Source of the DNA: Edaphobacter aggregans DSM 19364
GTDB lineage: Bacteria; Acidobacteriota; Terriglobia; Terriglobales; Acidobacteriaceae
Direction of reading: 5' to 3'
Length of the DNA stretch: 64,000 nt
NCBI RefSeq assembly: GCF_000745965.1
Contig: NZ_JQKI01000022.1
Span: 1-64,000 of the forward strand
Shown: positions 52,976-62,191 of the stretch, in pieces
Layout: every line of letters starts with the position of its first letter
How positions within the stretch are numbered: the stretch's first letter is position 1
The notes under the pieces: model-generated
Told to the model about the DNA's origin: nothing
What the model saw: the letters and a program-made list of their open reading frames with translations, nothing else
Databases searched by the model: none
Position numbers and translations under genes: made by a program

Positions 52976-53011
52976 GGCCTGCCTTCCAGCGGAACCGAGA
53001 GAAGGCAGGCC
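52976..53011 (-). promoter_or_regulatory. Leader hairpin of oprB
   Basis: GGCCTGCCTTC pairs perfectly with GAAGGCAGGCC around a 14-base loop. On the oprB strand a T6 run lies about 18 bases further on, so it is not a standard terminator but may shape the leader. Confidence 0.4.
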
Positions 53012-53246
53012 AGGGTAATCCGGTGTCGTCGTTCTGCTCGTCGTGTGTTTCGAGCAGAGCAGACCATGTGCAGGCGAGCGGGCACCGCTCATCCGCAGTT
53101 TCGACCCAGCGGCGACGGATCTCCGTACGTGGACGGATGCCGTGGAGCCTGGATCGATCAAGATGGAAGAACTGCTTCATCATTGGCTGACTTCTCCTTT
53201 CTGCGCAGGCCTAGCAGCGCTGGCTGAATCGTCGGGTTTTGATAGT

Positions 53247-53263
53247 ATACCCCAGTAGGGTAT
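53247..53263 (+). promoter_or_regulatory. CsoR/RcnR-type operator
   Basis: ATACCC-CAGTA-GGGTAT, a perfect 6-bp inverted repeat separated by 5 bases, centred 23 bases before the ATG of the repressor gene. The G/C-tract pattern matches sites of CsoR/RcnR-family repressors, so autoregulation is likely. Confidence 0.65.
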
Positions 53264-53277
53264 GAGGGTGAGGAAAT

Positions 53278-53553
53278 ATGTCGCTTGTTGATCGCGAGAA
53301 AGCAAAGTTATTGAACCGAACGAAGCGAATTCGGGGGCAGATGGAATCGGTCGAACGGAAGCTTGGAGCCGAAGACCATGATTGCGCAGAGGTGCTGATG
53401 TTGTTAGCGGCAGTGCGCGGCGGGATCAACGGTTTGATGGCCGAAGTTCTGGAGGATCATATTCGGTTGCATCTCCTGCAGGATGGCCACGCTCCAGTGA
53501 CTCCCGACCTGGGGGAGGATCTGATCGATCTGGTGCGGGCATATTTGAAATAA
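53278..53553 (+). CDS. RcnR/CsoR-family metal-responsive repressor
   Basis: 91 residues. RIRGQMESVERKLG and DHDCAEVLMLLAAVRGGINGLMAEVLEDHIRLHL match the DUF156 repressor family. Likely metal ligands are Cys36, His61 and His65. CsoR copper sensors have Cys at the last position, so a His there points to the RcnR-like (Ni/Co) or related sensor groups. His3 of E. coli RcnR is absent. It has an operator upstream. No efflux pump is adjacent; the porin and Nramp genes are the neighbours. Confidence 0.86.
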   Translation: MSLVDREKAKLLNRTKRIRGQMESVERKLGAEDHDCAEVLMLLAAVRGGINGLMAEVLEDHIRLHLLQDGHAPVTPDLGEDLIDLVRAYLK

Positions 53554-53558
53554 CAGCG

Positions 53559-54893
53559 TTAGCGGAAGGTCTGGACGAGCAGCCAGGCGTTGAGTCCGGC
53601 GATCAATAGGGCGACGGCCCAGCTGAGGATGCGGATCCAGGTCTTGTTGGCGAAGGGCCCCATGCTGGCCTTGTCGCTGGTGAAGTGAACGAGGGGAAAG
53701 ACGGCGAAGCTGAGTTGCATGCTGAGGATGACCTGGCTCAAGACCAGAAGCTGCGCGGTTCCCGCACTGCCGTAGATGGCTGTGACGATGACCGTAGGGA
53801 TGATCGCGACCAGGCGAGTGATGAGGCGGCGCTGCCAGTTGGGAAGGCGAAGCTCGAGGAAGCCCTCCATGACGATCTGGCCGGCGAGAGTTCCGGTGAT
53901 GGTGGAGTTCTGGCCGGAGGCGAGCAGGGCGAGGGCGAACATCATGCTGGCGCCGGTGAAGCCCAGCAGCGGCGTAAGGAGCTTGTAGGCGTCGCCGATC
54001 TCGGCGACCTCGGTGTGGCCCGTGCGATGGAAGGCGGCGGCCGCGACGATGAGGATGGCGGCGTTGACGAACAGCGCCATGCTGAGGGCTACGGCGGAAT
54101 CGAGGCTGGCGAGACGGATGGCCTCGCGCTTGCCAGGGATGGTGCGTGGATAGGCGCGCGTCTGCACGATGGAGGAGTGCAGGTAAAGATTGTGCGGCAT
54201 TACGGTTGCGCCGAGGATTCCAATCGCGATGTAGAGCATGTTGGGATTGGAGATGACCTGTCGCGAGGGGACGAGAAGGTGCTGGAGAACCGGAATCCAC
54301 TCGGGGCGCGAGAGTACGGTCTCGATGCAGAAGAGGACCGCAATGGTTCCGATGAGAACCATGACGAGCGCCTCGAGATAACGGAAGCCGCGATGCTCCA
54401 GCAGAAGGATCAACAGGACATCGAGGCTGGTGATGATGACGCCGGCGATGAGCGGGATACCGAAGAGAAGCTGCAGGGCGATGGCAGAGCCGATGACCTC
54501 GGCCAGGTCGCAGGCGCAGATGGCGACTTCTGCGAAGATCCAGAGCGCAATGGTTACAGGACGGCTGTAACGCTCGCGACAGGCCTGGGCGAGGTCCCTC
54601 TCAGAGGCGATGCCGAGCTTGAGGGCGAGGCTCTGGAGAAGAATGGCCATCAGGTTCGAGGCCATGACGACGAAGAGCAGGGTGTACCCATAACGCGAGC
54701 CCGCGGCAAGGTCGGTCGCCCAGTTTCCGGGATCCATGTAGCCGACGGCGACCAGGAATCCGGGGCCCACAAAGCCGAGGGCGCGGCGCCAGAGCCGGCT
54801 GGAGTCCGAGACCCTGACGCTCGAGAAGACCTCCGGCAGGGAGGGCCGGCGTTTGGTCTCAGATTGCAGCGGGATGGAAGTCGTGGTCTCCAT
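53559..54893 (-). CDS. mntH: Nramp-family divalent metal (Mn2+) transporter
   Basis: 444 residues, 11-12 membrane segments. The metal-site motifs are DPGN in [12 protein letters not shown] and MPHNLYLHS, and the [20 protein letters not shown] motif of the family is present. It imports Mn2+ (and Fe2+) with protons at the inner membrane. It is convergent with the RcnR-like gene, and an MntR-type operator overlaps the -35 region upstream, so it belongs to the MntR regulon together with mntR. Confidence 0.93.
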   Translation of the reverse strand: METTTSIPLQSETKRRPSLPEVFSSVRVSDSSRLWRRALGFVGPGFLVAVGYMDPGNWATDLAAGSRYGYTLLFVVMASNLMAILLQSLALKLGIASERDLAQACRERYSRPVTIALWIFAEVAICACDLAEVIGSAIALQLLFGIPLIAGVIITSLDVLLILLLEHRGFRYLEALVMVLIGTIAVLFCIETVLSRPEWIPVLQHLLVPSRQVISNPNMLYIAIGILGATVMPHNLYLHSSIVQTRAYPRTIPGKREAIRLASLDSAVALSMALFVNAAILIVAAAAFHRTGHTEVAEIGDAYKLLTPLLGFTGASMMFALALLASGQNSTITGTLAGQIVMEGFLELRLPNWQRRLITRLVAIIPTVIVTAIYGSAGTAQLLVLSQVILSMQLSFAVFPLVHFTSDKASMGPFANKTWIRILSWAVALLIAGLNAWLLVQTFR

Positions 54894-54939
54894 GGCGAGG
54901 GGCGAGGAACTGTCTTTAGCATGAGTATGCCACAGCTCG

Positions 54940-54953
54940 TTAACTAGGGTTAA
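54940..54953. promoter_or_regulatory. MntR-type operator before mntH
   Basis: TTAAC-TAGG-GTTAA, a perfect 5-bp inverted repeat with a 4-base spacer. It has the same architecture as the site before mntR (55666-55679). It overlaps the likely -35 box (TTAACC) of the mntH promoter, with the -10 box CATACT at 54924-54929. Confidence 0.7.
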
Positions 54954-54974
54954 TAAATGATCGCGAATAGAGGA

Positions 54975-55637
54975 TTAGCTGCGCTTGACCCAGACTCTAT
55001 CCGCGGCTGGTTTTCCAAGGGTGGATGCTCCGGCAGAGGTGACGACGCTGAGAGTCTGATCGTAGTTTTTGGAGATGATACGGACGGGCGACTGGGGACC
55101 GATTCCCATCTTATGCAGGAACAGCAAGAGCTTCGGATCGCGCTCGTAGAGACTGGAGACGATGTAATCGGCGCCTTCGGGGGCCTCGGAGAGTTGGATC
55201 GTTCCGCGCTTTTGGCGTTGGGCCGGGCTCTCGGGCAGTACGGCGTTGCCGTGGGGACACACGCCCTTTTCACCGAGCTTCTCGATCAACTTCGCCTCGA
55301 AGGCAGGGGAGACGGCGTGCTCCAGGCGCTCGGCCTCATCGTGGACCTCGTACCACGCCATGCCGAAGATCTCAGCGAGCATGCGTTCGATGAGATGGTG
55401 GCGTAGGGCTGTGCGGTAGGCCGTCTCCCTGCCTTTGGCAGAGAGGTGCACGGTGCCGTCGGTCCTGACGATGACGTAGCCGTCGCGCCTGAGGCGCTTG
55501 AGCGCCATGGTGACCGCAGGCGGCGAGACGGAGAGCCAGTGAGCCAGCGTCGCCGAGATGACATGCTGTCCTTCGGACTCTGATTCGAGAATGGCTTTGA
55601 GGTAGTCTTCCTTCGAGACGGTGATGGAGTCTTTCAT
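54975..55637 (-). CDS. mntR: MntR-type (DtxR-family) metalloregulator
   Basis: 220 residues from ATG 55637; a longer frame to 55694 overlaps the operator. N-terminal winged HTH (EDYLKAILESESEGQHVISATLAHWLSVSPPAVTMALKRLRRDGYV), then a dimerisation domain with metal-site-like His and Glu (RHHLIERMLAEIFGMAWYEVHDEAERLEHAVSP). A C-terminal SH3-like domain follows (about 145-215), as in the IdeR/DtxR group rather than the short Bacillus MntR. It probably represses mntH when Mn is sufficient, and its own gene. Confidence 0.88.
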   Translation of the reverse strand: MKDSITVSKEDYLKAILESESEGQHVISATLAHWLSVSPPAVTMALKRLRRDGYVIVRTDGTVHLSAKGRETAYRTALRHHLIERMLAEIFGMAWYEVHDEAERLEHAVSPAFEAKLIEKLGEKGVCPHGNAVLPESPAQRQKRGTIQLSEAPEGADYIVSSLYERDPKLLLFLHKMGIGPQSPVRIISKNYDQTLSVVTSAGASTLGKPAADRVWVKRS

Positions 55638-55665
55638 TCCAGACCTGGCATTGTGAGATCTGGCA

Positions 55666-55679
55666 TTAACTATAGCTAA
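55666..55679. promoter_or_regulatory. MntR-type operator before mntR
   Basis: TTAAC-TATA-GCTAA, 4-base spacer, one mismatch in the arms. It overlaps a TATAGT -10 box on the mntR strand, about 30 bases before the ATG, which suggests autorepression. Confidence 0.65.
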
Positions 55680-55710
55680 CTCCGCCAACTTCACAACAGA
55701 ATCGAGAGAG

Positions 55711-55932
55711 TTATCTCGCTTTGACGCCCACGGCTACAAGTCCGGCGCCGGCTACCAGGACGATGGTGCTCAGGATCGGGGAGATTGGCACCGTCTCCTT
55801 CTTTTCGTGGGATATCTGGATGGGGCCGGCGTCAACGTCCTTGTGCCGGTGGGTGAAGCTGAATCCCCCGGTCGCAAAGCCGACGATAGCGAGGAGGATG
55901 AGGACAATTCCTATGATGGTTGCGGGTTTCAT
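55711..55932 (-). CDS. Small two-TM protein (DUF3185-like)
   Basis: 73 residues from ATG 55932: MKPATIIGIVLILLAIVGFATGGFSF, then a polar loop with HRHKDVDAGPIQISHEKKETVPI, and the second helix SPILSTIVLVAGAGLVAVGVKAR. Both helices and the loop resemble DUF3185 proteins. The longer frame to 56241 adds a poor N-terminus and is rejected. Function unknown. Confidence 0.65.
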   Translation of the reverse strand: MKPATIIGIVLILLAIVGFATGGFSFTHRHKDVDAGPIQISHEKKETVPISPILSTIVLVAGAGLVAVGVKAR

Positions 55933-56347
55933 TGCAGGAAGCCTTTCGTGCTGCCGGAATTGGCGCTCGTGGCGTTCGATATACGAGTTGGACACCCTCA
56001 TGTGCGATGCACCGCCAGTGAGGCGAGATGTACGGTTGCGGGGGTCGGCTTGCCCGGAGATGGAGGCAAGGCGTAGGCTGCAGTTACACGGGAAAGGAGG
56101 ATGATCCAGCCTATGAAAATTGACAGTAACAGTTGCATCAACACACGTGAGGTGACTGAGGCTTAGAGCGTCCCCTGCTCTTAAGTCCTGGCGATCTTCA
56201 GTGACTCGCTGAACGTACTTCGCCGAGGCCAATCCGGGCACGGACGCCTCAGGTCAATCTCAACAGTCCACCGGCAGGCGGCCTGCTGCTCCCACACTCA
56301 ACTGTGGCCGAGCGCAGGCCGTTTGCATTTGGTTTTAGAATTGAGCC
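55933..56347. other. Intergenic region before thiG
   Basis: 415 bases. No TPP riboswitch consensus was found. A short open frame at 56101-56166 with AGGAGG directly before its ATG encodes 21 residues, but the spacing is too short to believe. Confidence 0.4.
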
Positions 56348-57118
56348 ATGACACCTCTGGTAATCGCAGGCAGGGCCTTTCAGTCGCGGCTGATCGTAGG
56401 AACGGGGAAGTACAAGGACGGACCGGAGACGCAGGCGGCCATCGAAGCCTCGGGGGCTGAGATGGTGACGGTCGCGGTGAGGAGAGTGAATCTCGACCGC
56501 TCGAGCGAGTCGCTGCTGGACTTCATCGATGCGCGACGTTACTTCCTGCTCCCAAATACGGCTGGCTGTTATACGGCCGAGGAGGCGATTCGCGCGGCTC
56601 GGCTGGGACGCGAGGTAGGGTTGTCGGACTGGGTGAAGATCGAGGTGATCGGGGACCAGGCGACGCTGTATCCGGACATTCAGGCAACGCTTGAAGCGAC
56701 TCGAGTTCTGGTGAAGGAAGGGTTTACTGTTCTCCCGTATACCTCTGATGACATTGTGTTTGCTAGGAGGCTGATTGACGCCGGTGCGGCGGCGGTGATG
56801 CCGTTGGGAGCGCCGATTGGCAGCGGTCTTGGTTTGCAAAATACGGCGAATCTGCGGATTCTGCGTGAGATGATCACCGAGGTTCCGTTGATCGTCGACG
56901 CGGGGGTGGGAACTGCCTCCGACGCGACGGTGGCGATGGAGCTTGGCTTCGACGGCGTGCTGATGAATACGGCGATCGCGCAGGCGAAGGACCCGCTGTT
57001 GATGGCTGAGGCCATGCAGCATGCGGTGCTGGCCGGGCGACAGGCGTATCTGGCGGGTAGGATGCCGAGGAAGCTGTATGCGACGGCCAGTTCGCCACTT
57101 GAGGGAATCTCGCGGTAG
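56348..57118 (+). CDS. thiG: Thiazole synthase
   Basis: 256 residues. [14 protein letters not shown] is the family start and WVKIEVIGD contains the Schiff-base lysine. The phosphate-binding loop and C-terminal barrel end are [34 protein letters not shown]. It makes the thiazole phosphate of thiamin from DXP, dehydroglycine and the ThiS thiocarboxylate. No thiS, thiC or other thi gene is adjacent. Confidence 0.95.
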   Translation: MTPLVIAGRAFQSRLIVGTGKYKDGPETQAAIEASGAEMVTVAVRRVNLDRSSESLLDFIDARRYFLLPNTAGCYTAEEAIRAARLGREVGLSDWVKIEVIGDQATLYPDIQATLEATRVLVKEGFTVLPYTSDDIVFARRLIDAGAAAVMPLGAPIGSGLGLQNTANLRILREMITEVPLIVDAGVGTASDATVAMELGFDGVLMNTAIAQAKDPLLMAEAMQHAVLAGRQAYLAGRMPRKLYATASSPLEGISR

Positions 57119-57181
57119 GACGGAGCCGAGGACTCAATCTCGCCAGTCGGAAGCGGCAGAGAAATGAAGTAAACTTCGCCC

Positions 57182-57691
57182 ATGCGGGTATTCGGGATTG
57201 ACTGCGGGACGGAGTTCACCGGCTATGGTGTCGTGGAGGTGGACTGTGACGCGAGGATGCCGCGCCTGGTTCACGTGGCGGCAGGGACGATCCGGCTCAG
57301 CAAGAAGGACAAGACTCCGCGGCGGCTGGCCCAGGTGTATGCGGAGCTGACGGCAGCCATCGCTCTCCACGAGCCGGATGTTGTGGCGATCGAGGAGGTC
57401 TTCTTCTCGGCGAATGCGAAGTCGGCGTTGAAGCTGGGGCAGGTGCGCGGCGTGGCTATGCTGGCGGCTGAGACTTGCGGGCTTCCGGTGATGGAATACG
57501 CTCCGCTGAAGATCAAGAGCTCGGTGGTGGGGTATGGGCTGGCGGCGAAGGAGCAGGTGCAGTTTATGGTGACGCGGCTGCTCGAACTCGATCATGCGCC
57601 GGAGTCAGCGGATGCAGCGGATGCTCTCGCGATTGCGATATGCCACATTCATACGGCGCAGACGGTGACACTCCAGGGGGGCGGACGGTGA
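57182..57691 (+). CDS. ruvC: Crossover junction endodeoxyribonuclease RuvC
   Basis: 169 residues. Catalytic acidic residues are in VFGIDCGTEFTGYG (Asp7), VVAIEEVFF (Glu about 66) and the C-terminal HAPESADAADALAIAICH. It resolves Holliday junctions with RuvAB. Start ATG 57182. The next gene starts with GTG overlapping its stop (GTGA). Confidence 0.94.
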   Translation: MRVFGIDCGTEFTGYGVVEVDCDARMPRLVHVAAGTIRLSKKDKTPRRLAQVYAELTAAIALHEPDVVAIEEVFFSANAKSALKLGQVRGVAMLAAETCGLPVMEYAPLKIKSSVVGYGLAAKEQVQFMVTRLLELDHAPESADAADALAIAICHIHTAQTVTLQGGGR

Positions 57692-58413
57692 GGAGTTATC
57701 TGGCAGCGGCGATGGGCATCGTGATTAGCGTAACGAGCGCCTATGCGGCGCAGTCGGACTCGCCGGCGGGCACACCGGCGGCCGCGAAGCCCGAAGTCAG
57801 TTTTCAATTTGAGCGTCCTGGCCTGCCAGTGCCGAAGTTCAGCATCGTGGTCTATCAGGACGGGACGGGGATGTATCGGGGTGAAGAGGCGCCGGTGAGC
57901 GGCGGCGCGAGCAGCGCTTCGCTCGCGCCTGCGTCGCGGGGTCGGTCGATCGATCGGCCGATGAAGCTGAGCCCGGCGACTGCGGAGACGATCTTCAGGA
58001 CGGCCCGCTCGCTGGATTACTTCAATATCCCTTGTGCCTCGAAGGCGAAGAACATCGCGGATACCGGCAAGAAGACCCTGAGCTACGCGGGGCCGGATGG
58101 GCGTGGCTCGTGCCTTTACAACTACTCAGAGAACAAGAGCGTAACCCAGTTGACGGAGACGTTTCAGGCGCTCGCGTTCACGATGGACGAGGGGCGGAAG
58201 CTGGAGTTTCTGCACCGCTACGACCGGCTGGGGCTCTACTCGGAGATGGACACGTTGATCCACGAGATAGCCGAGAAGCGCGCGATTGAAATAATCAACA
58301 TCGCGCCGACCTTGACTTCGATTGTTGCTGACGAGCAGCTGATGCAGCGAGTGCGCGAGAAGGCGGCAAGGCTGCTGGCGCAGGCGAGCGACAGTACGAG
58401 CAACGTGCGCTGA
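57688..58413 (+). CDS. Exported hypothetical protein
   Basis: 241 residues from GTG 57688, which overlaps the ruvC stop. Signal peptide SYLAAAMGIVISVTSAYAAQ. The mature part is mixed: PEVSFQFERPGLPVPKFSIVVYQDGTGMYRGEE, a Cys pair (IPCASKAK and GSCLYNY) and a helical C-terminus with IEIINIAPTLTSIVADEQLMQRVREKAARLLAQ. No domain is recognised. It is co-translated with ruvC although it is exported, so the link is probably positional only. Confidence 0.65.
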   Translation: MRSYLAAAMGIVISVTSAYAAQSDSPAGTPAAAKPEVSFQFERPGLPVPKFSIVVYQDGTGMYRGEEAPVSGGASSASLAPASRGRSIDRPMKLSPATAETIFRTARSLDYFNIPCASKAKNIADTGKKTLSYAGPDGRGSCLYNYSENKSVTQLTETFQALAFTMDEGRKLEFLHRYDRLGLYSEMDTLIHEIAEKRAIEIINIAPTLTSIVADEQLMQRVREKAARLLAQASDSTSNVR

Positions 58414-58441
58414 CAGCCGGCGGTACGAATCACAATGATGT

Positions 58442-59245
58442 TCAGTGAGAGACGCTGACGGCCAGCGAGCGGTAGAGCTCTGCCATGGCTTCGAGTCCGA
58501 GCGACTCGGCTCGCGCCTGACGGGGGATTCTGGCGGGCCAGGCAGCGATGAGCTGGACGGAGGAGTATCCCGCGGCGCGGAGATTGTTTTCGAGCGTCTT
58601 GCGCTTCTGCGCGAAGCTCTGCCTGAGGAATGCATCGAAGCCAGTGGGGTCTACGCCAAGCTCGGAGAAGCGCGGGCGGAAGTGCAGCCGCAGGACGCTG
58701 GAGTAGACCTCAGGTGGAGGAGAGAAGGCCGATGGTGGCAGGGTGAAGAGTTGCTCCACCTGTGCATGGATCTGTGCGGTGGCCGAGAGCAGGCCGTAGT
58801 CGCGAACACCGGGCGAGGCGGAGACGCGGTCGGCGACCTCGCGCTGCATCATGACCACGGCGCGGGAGAGCAGGCCGGCGGAGGCTGCGGCGAAGAGCTT
58901 CAGCAGAATGTCCGAGGTGATGTAATACGGCAGATTGCCGATGACGTCGGCGGTCTCGCCAGGTGGGATGATCGCGGCGAAGTCCGCTTTGAGGACGTCG
59001 GTTTCGACGATCTGGACCCGGGGTTGATCGCGAAAGCGGAGCGCGAGTGCGGGAGCGAGCTCTCGGTCAAGCTCGAGGGCGATCAAACGGCCGCAGCGCG
59101 GGGCCAGGATGTCGGTGATGGCTCCGCGACCAGGGCCGATCTCGATGACGGTGCGGCGGGTGACGTCGCCGAGGGCATCGGCGATGGCGTGGCGCGCGCG
59201 GTCGTCGACGAGGAAGTTCTGGCCGAGTTTGGGTTTACGTTTCAT
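58442..59245 (-). CDS. rsmA: 16S rRNA dimethyladenosine transferase
   Basis: 267 residues from ATG 59245. KPKLGQNFLVDDRARHAIADAL is the family N-terminus; IEIGPGRGAITDIL binds SAM; NLPYYITSDILLKLF is the catalytic NLPY motif; the C-terminal domain ends with FAQKRKTLENNLRA. It dimethylates two adenines near the 3' end of 16S rRNA during 30S biogenesis. Divergent from glgA. Confidence 0.95.
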   Translation of the reverse strand: MKRKPKLGQNFLVDDRARHAIADALGDVTRRTVIEIGPGRGAITDILAPRCGRLIALELDRELAPALALRFRDQPRVQIVETDVLKADFAAIIPPGETADVIGNLPYYITSDILLKLFAAASAGLLSRAVVMMQREVADRVSASPGVRDYGLLSATAQIHAQVEQLFTLPPSAFSPPPEVYSSVLRLHFRPRFSELGVDPTGFDAFLRQSFAQKRKTLENNLRAAGYSSVQLIAAWPARIPRQARAESLGLEAMAELYRSLAVSVSH

Positions 59246-59322
59246 GAGGCAGGTGCGCTGCAGACGTTTGCTGCATCTCTTTGTATAGACTAACGTTTTG
59301 GTCGGAATGGAGAGGGGTAGGC

Positions 59323-60774
59323 ATGCATATTGTTTTTGCGGCATCGGAGTGCACACCATGGGCGAAGACCGGCGGGTTGGCCGATGTGGTCAGCGCGCTG
59401 CCGAAGACGCTGGCGAAGATGGGGCACAAGGTGCAGACGTTTCTTCCGTACTACCGGCAGGTGGCGAAGGCCGTGCCCAATGCGCCGGTTGTTCTCCAGA
59501 GTGTGACGATCCCATTTCCTTCGTACAACCGCTTCGCGCGCATTCTGGATGGCGGAGTGAAGGACGGCGTGCATATCTACTTCGTCGATGTGCCGGAGCT
59601 GTTCGACCGCGAGAGCTTTTATGCGACGCCTTCCGGCGACTATCCGGACAACGCCGAGCGCTTCGGAACCTTCAGCCGCGCCGTGATCGAGGCGACGAAG
59701 GTGATGGGCGTGCCGGACCTCTTTCATGTGCACGACTGGCAGGCGGCGATGATCGTCGTGATGCTGCGGTCGATCTACTACTTCGATCCGGTCTTCCGCC
59801 GCGTTCCCGCGGTGCTCACGATCCACAACGCCGGCTACCAGGGATGGTTTCCACCGCGGACTATGGAGACGCTGCTGCTGCCGTGGGACATGTTCACTCT
59901 GGACAAACTGGAGCACTACGACAAGGTGAACTTTCTGAAGGGCGGCATTGTGTATGCCGATGCGATTACGACTGTCAGCCGGACCTATGCGCAGGAGATT
60001 CAGACTCCGGAGTTCGGCAATGGACTGGAAGACACTTTGCGGCGGCGCTCGGCGGACCTGTTCGGCATCCTGAACGGGGCGGACTATAGCGAGTGGGCCC
60101 CGGCCATAGATCCGTATATCGCAGCACACTACTCCGCGAAAAAGCTTGACGGGAAGCGGGAGTGTCGTCGGGACCTGCTGCACGCGCTGAGGCTGGAGGA
60201 CGTCGGCGATGAGACCGCTGTCATCGGCGTCGTGTCGCGCTTTGCGACGCAGAAGGGCTTCGACTTTATCGTCGACATTTTGGACAGGCTAATGCAGGAA
60301 GATGTCGTGCTGGTGATGCTTGGCAACGGGGAAGAGTACTACGAGCGCCTCTTGACCGAGATGGCGGAACGGCATCCGGAAAAGATGCGGGTTCGGGTGA
60401 AGTTCGACAACGTGATGGCGCACAAGATCGAGGCAGGCTCGGACATCTTCCTGATGCCTTCACGTTACGAGCCCGGCGGCCTGAACCAGATCTACAGCCT
60501 GAAGTACGGCACCGTTCCGGTCGTTCGCGCTACCGGCGGGCTTCAGGACACGATCGAAGAGCTGCCGGACGGAGGTGGGAACGGCTTCAAGTTCTGGGGC
60601 TACGATTCCAACGTTCTGCTCGATGCAATTCACAGGGCGCTTGCGACCTTTCGCGACGAGAAGACGTGGACCGCGATGATGCAGCGCGGCATGGCGCAGG
60701 ATTTTTCCTGGGACAAGCCGGCCGAGGAGTATGTGCGTGTGTACGAGCGCGTGATTATGAACCGCAGCAGCTAA
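59323..60774 (+). CDS. glgA: Glycogen synthase (GT5)
   Basis: 483 residues from ATG 59323. The ADP-glucose site is KTGGLADVVSALPKTL, HVHDWQAA lies in the N-terminal Rossmann domain and the nucleotide-sugar pocket is MPSRYEPGGLNQIYSLKYGTVPVVRATGGLQDTIEE. It adds glucose from ADP-glucose to glycogen. No other glg genes are adjacent. It ends overlapping the permease gene tail to tail. Confidence 0.95.
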   Translation: MHIVFAASECTPWAKTGGLADVVSALPKTLAKMGHKVQTFLPYYRQVAKAVPNAPVVLQSVTIPFPSYNRFARILDGGVKDGVHIYFVDVPELFDRESFYATPSGDYPDNAERFGTFSRAVIEATKVMGVPDLFHVHDWQAAMIVVMLRSIYYFDPVFRRVPAVLTIHNAGYQGWFPPRTMETLLLPWDMFTLDKLEHYDKVNFLKGGIVYADAITTVSRTYAQEIQTPEFGNGLEDTLRRRSADLFGILNGADYSEWAPAIDPYIAAHYSAKKLDGKRECRRDLLHALRLEDVGDETAVIGVVSRFATQKGFDFIVDILDRLMQEDVVLVMLGNGEEYYERLLTEMAERHPEKMRVRVKFDNVMAHKIEAGSDIFLMPSRYEPGGLNQIYSLKYGTVPVVRATGGLQDTIEELPDGGGNGFKFWGYDSNVLLDAIHRALATFRDEKTWTAMMQRGMAQDFSWDKPAEEYVRVYERVIMNRSS

Positions 60775-62141
60775 GCTGTGCGGATCTTACGCTGGAACCA
60801 GTAGTGCAAAGGGATGCCGAGCAGGATGATGGCGGTTCCGATGATGGAGTTGCGTGGCTGGTCGGCGAAGGAGAAGACCAGGAGCACGATGGCTGCCGCG
60901 ATGAAGAGTGCGGGCAGCACCGGATAGCCCCAGACGCTATAGGGTCGGGCTGTGCTGGGCTCGCGCCGACGGAAGACGAAGATGGTGCTTGCGGTGAGCG
61001 CGTAGAAGAACCACTCGGCGAAGATGGCGAGCGAGAAGAGCGCCTGGAAGCGGCCTATAGCGAGGAGAAGCAGTGAGCTGAGGATCGCCTGCAGGATCAG
61101 CGCGGTCGATGGTGTGTGGAAGCGCGGATGCACGTGGGCGAGCTGACGGAAGAAGAGTCCGTCATGTGCGGCGGCGAAGGGGACGCGTGCCCCTGAGAGC
61201 GACGATCCGACGAAGGTCGCGCAGATGCTGACGGCCATTCCAACAGAGACGAGTCCGGCACCCCAGTTTCCAGCGATGAGGCGAAGGGCATCGGCGGCGG
61301 GGCGATCGGCGGCGGCGATGGCTGCGGCGGGCATCACATACTGGATGGCCGCGTTGGTAAGCATGTAGAGGCCGCCGACGATGGCGACTCCGCCGATCAG
61401 GGCCAGGGGCATGCTGCGCTGTGGCCGCTGGATCTCGCCGGCCATCTGGGTGACGTCGCTCCAGCCGTCGTAAGCCCAGAGCGCGGCGATCAGAGCGACC
61501 ATGAAGCCGGAGAATCCGCCGCGCGCGCCGGTGAACTCGGTGGCGAAGTTGTGCCATGAGCCGTGGCTTCCGGCGGCTCCGAAGCAGACGCCGGCGATGA
61601 CGACGATCAGGAGCACCTTGAGCCAGGTGAGCGCGAGCTGCACGTTTCCGGACTTGCGCGTGCCGAGGATGTTGAGGCCGGTGATGAGCCAGGTCATGAC
61701 GATGGCGAAGACCTGGCTCCAGAGCAGAGGTCCGAAGGCTGGAAGCTCGAGGAAGTGAAAGGTCGGGAAGGTGGCGAGGACGCGTGCGAGACCAGCGGCG
61801 ATGGTTGCGATGGAGGCGGGCTTCGCGATAGTGATCCACGTCCACATGTAGAGAAAGCCTGTCAGGTCGCCGTAGGCTTCGCGGAGGAACGCGTACTCGC
61901 CGCCATATTTAGGACGGAGTGCAGCAATCTCGGCGTAGGTCATGGCTCCGAAGAGGGAGAGCAGACCGCCGACGATCCACACCGCGTAGACCATGCCGGA
62001 GGAGCCGACGGCGGCCATCATCTCGCGCGGGACGAGGAAGATGCCGCTGCCGATAATGATTCCGACGACGATCGACGTAGCGTGCGAGGCGTTGAGGACT
62101 CGCGGGAGTTCCGTCTGTGTCTGCTGCGCCGTTTGTTGCAT
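60771..62141 (-). CDS. APC-family amino-acid permease
   Basis: 456 residues from ATG 62141. Twelve membrane segments; the first carries the APC motif SIVVGIIIGSGIFLVPRE. The sequence WSDVTQMAGEIQRPQRSMP follows the conserved loop and helix 6 area. The family takes up amino acids with protons or by exchange; the substrate is not readable. The stop overlaps glgA by 4 bases. Confidence 0.88.
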   Translation of the reverse strand: MQQTAQQTQTELPRVLNASHATSIVVGIIIGSGIFLVPREMMAAVGSSGMVYAVWIVGGLLSLFGAMTYAEIAALRPKYGGEYAFLREAYGDLTGFLYMWTWITIAKPASIATIAAGLARVLATFPTFHFLELPAFGPLLWSQVFAIVMTWLITGLNILGTRKSGNVQLALTWLKVLLIVVIAGVCFGAAGSHGSWHNFATEFTGARGGFSGFMVALIAALWAYDGWSDVTQMAGEIQRPQRSMPLALIGGVAIVGGLYMLTNAAIQYVMPAAAIAAADRPAADALRLIAGNWGAGLVSVGMAVSICATFVGSSLSGARVPFAAAHDGLFFRQLAHVHPRFHTPSTALILQAILSSLLLLAIGRFQALFSLAIFAEWFFYALTASTIFVFRRREPSTARPYSVWGYPVLPALFIAAAIVLLVFSFADQPRNSIIGTAIILLGIPLHYWFQRKIRTA

Positions 62142-62191
62142 GGTTTTCACGGAGAGTAGCACAGCGGCGCGGCTGTTTCTCGGTGAATCGA

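Larger units (their letters stand above)
52918..53277. other. Divergent region between oprB and csoR-type genes
   Basis: 360 bases. It holds the oprB leader with a hairpin (52976-53011), no supported gene, and the RcnR/CsoR-type operator at 53247-53263. A small frame on the plus strand (53043-53258) is left out. Confidence 0.5.

Noticed and set aside
56101..56166. Short gene before thiG, such as thiS
   Set aside because: 21 codons without ThiS features (no GG C-terminus) and an SD touching the ATG.
55933..56347. TPP riboswitch before thiG
   Set aside because: The conserved CTGAGA and ACCTGATCTGG-type elements were not found.
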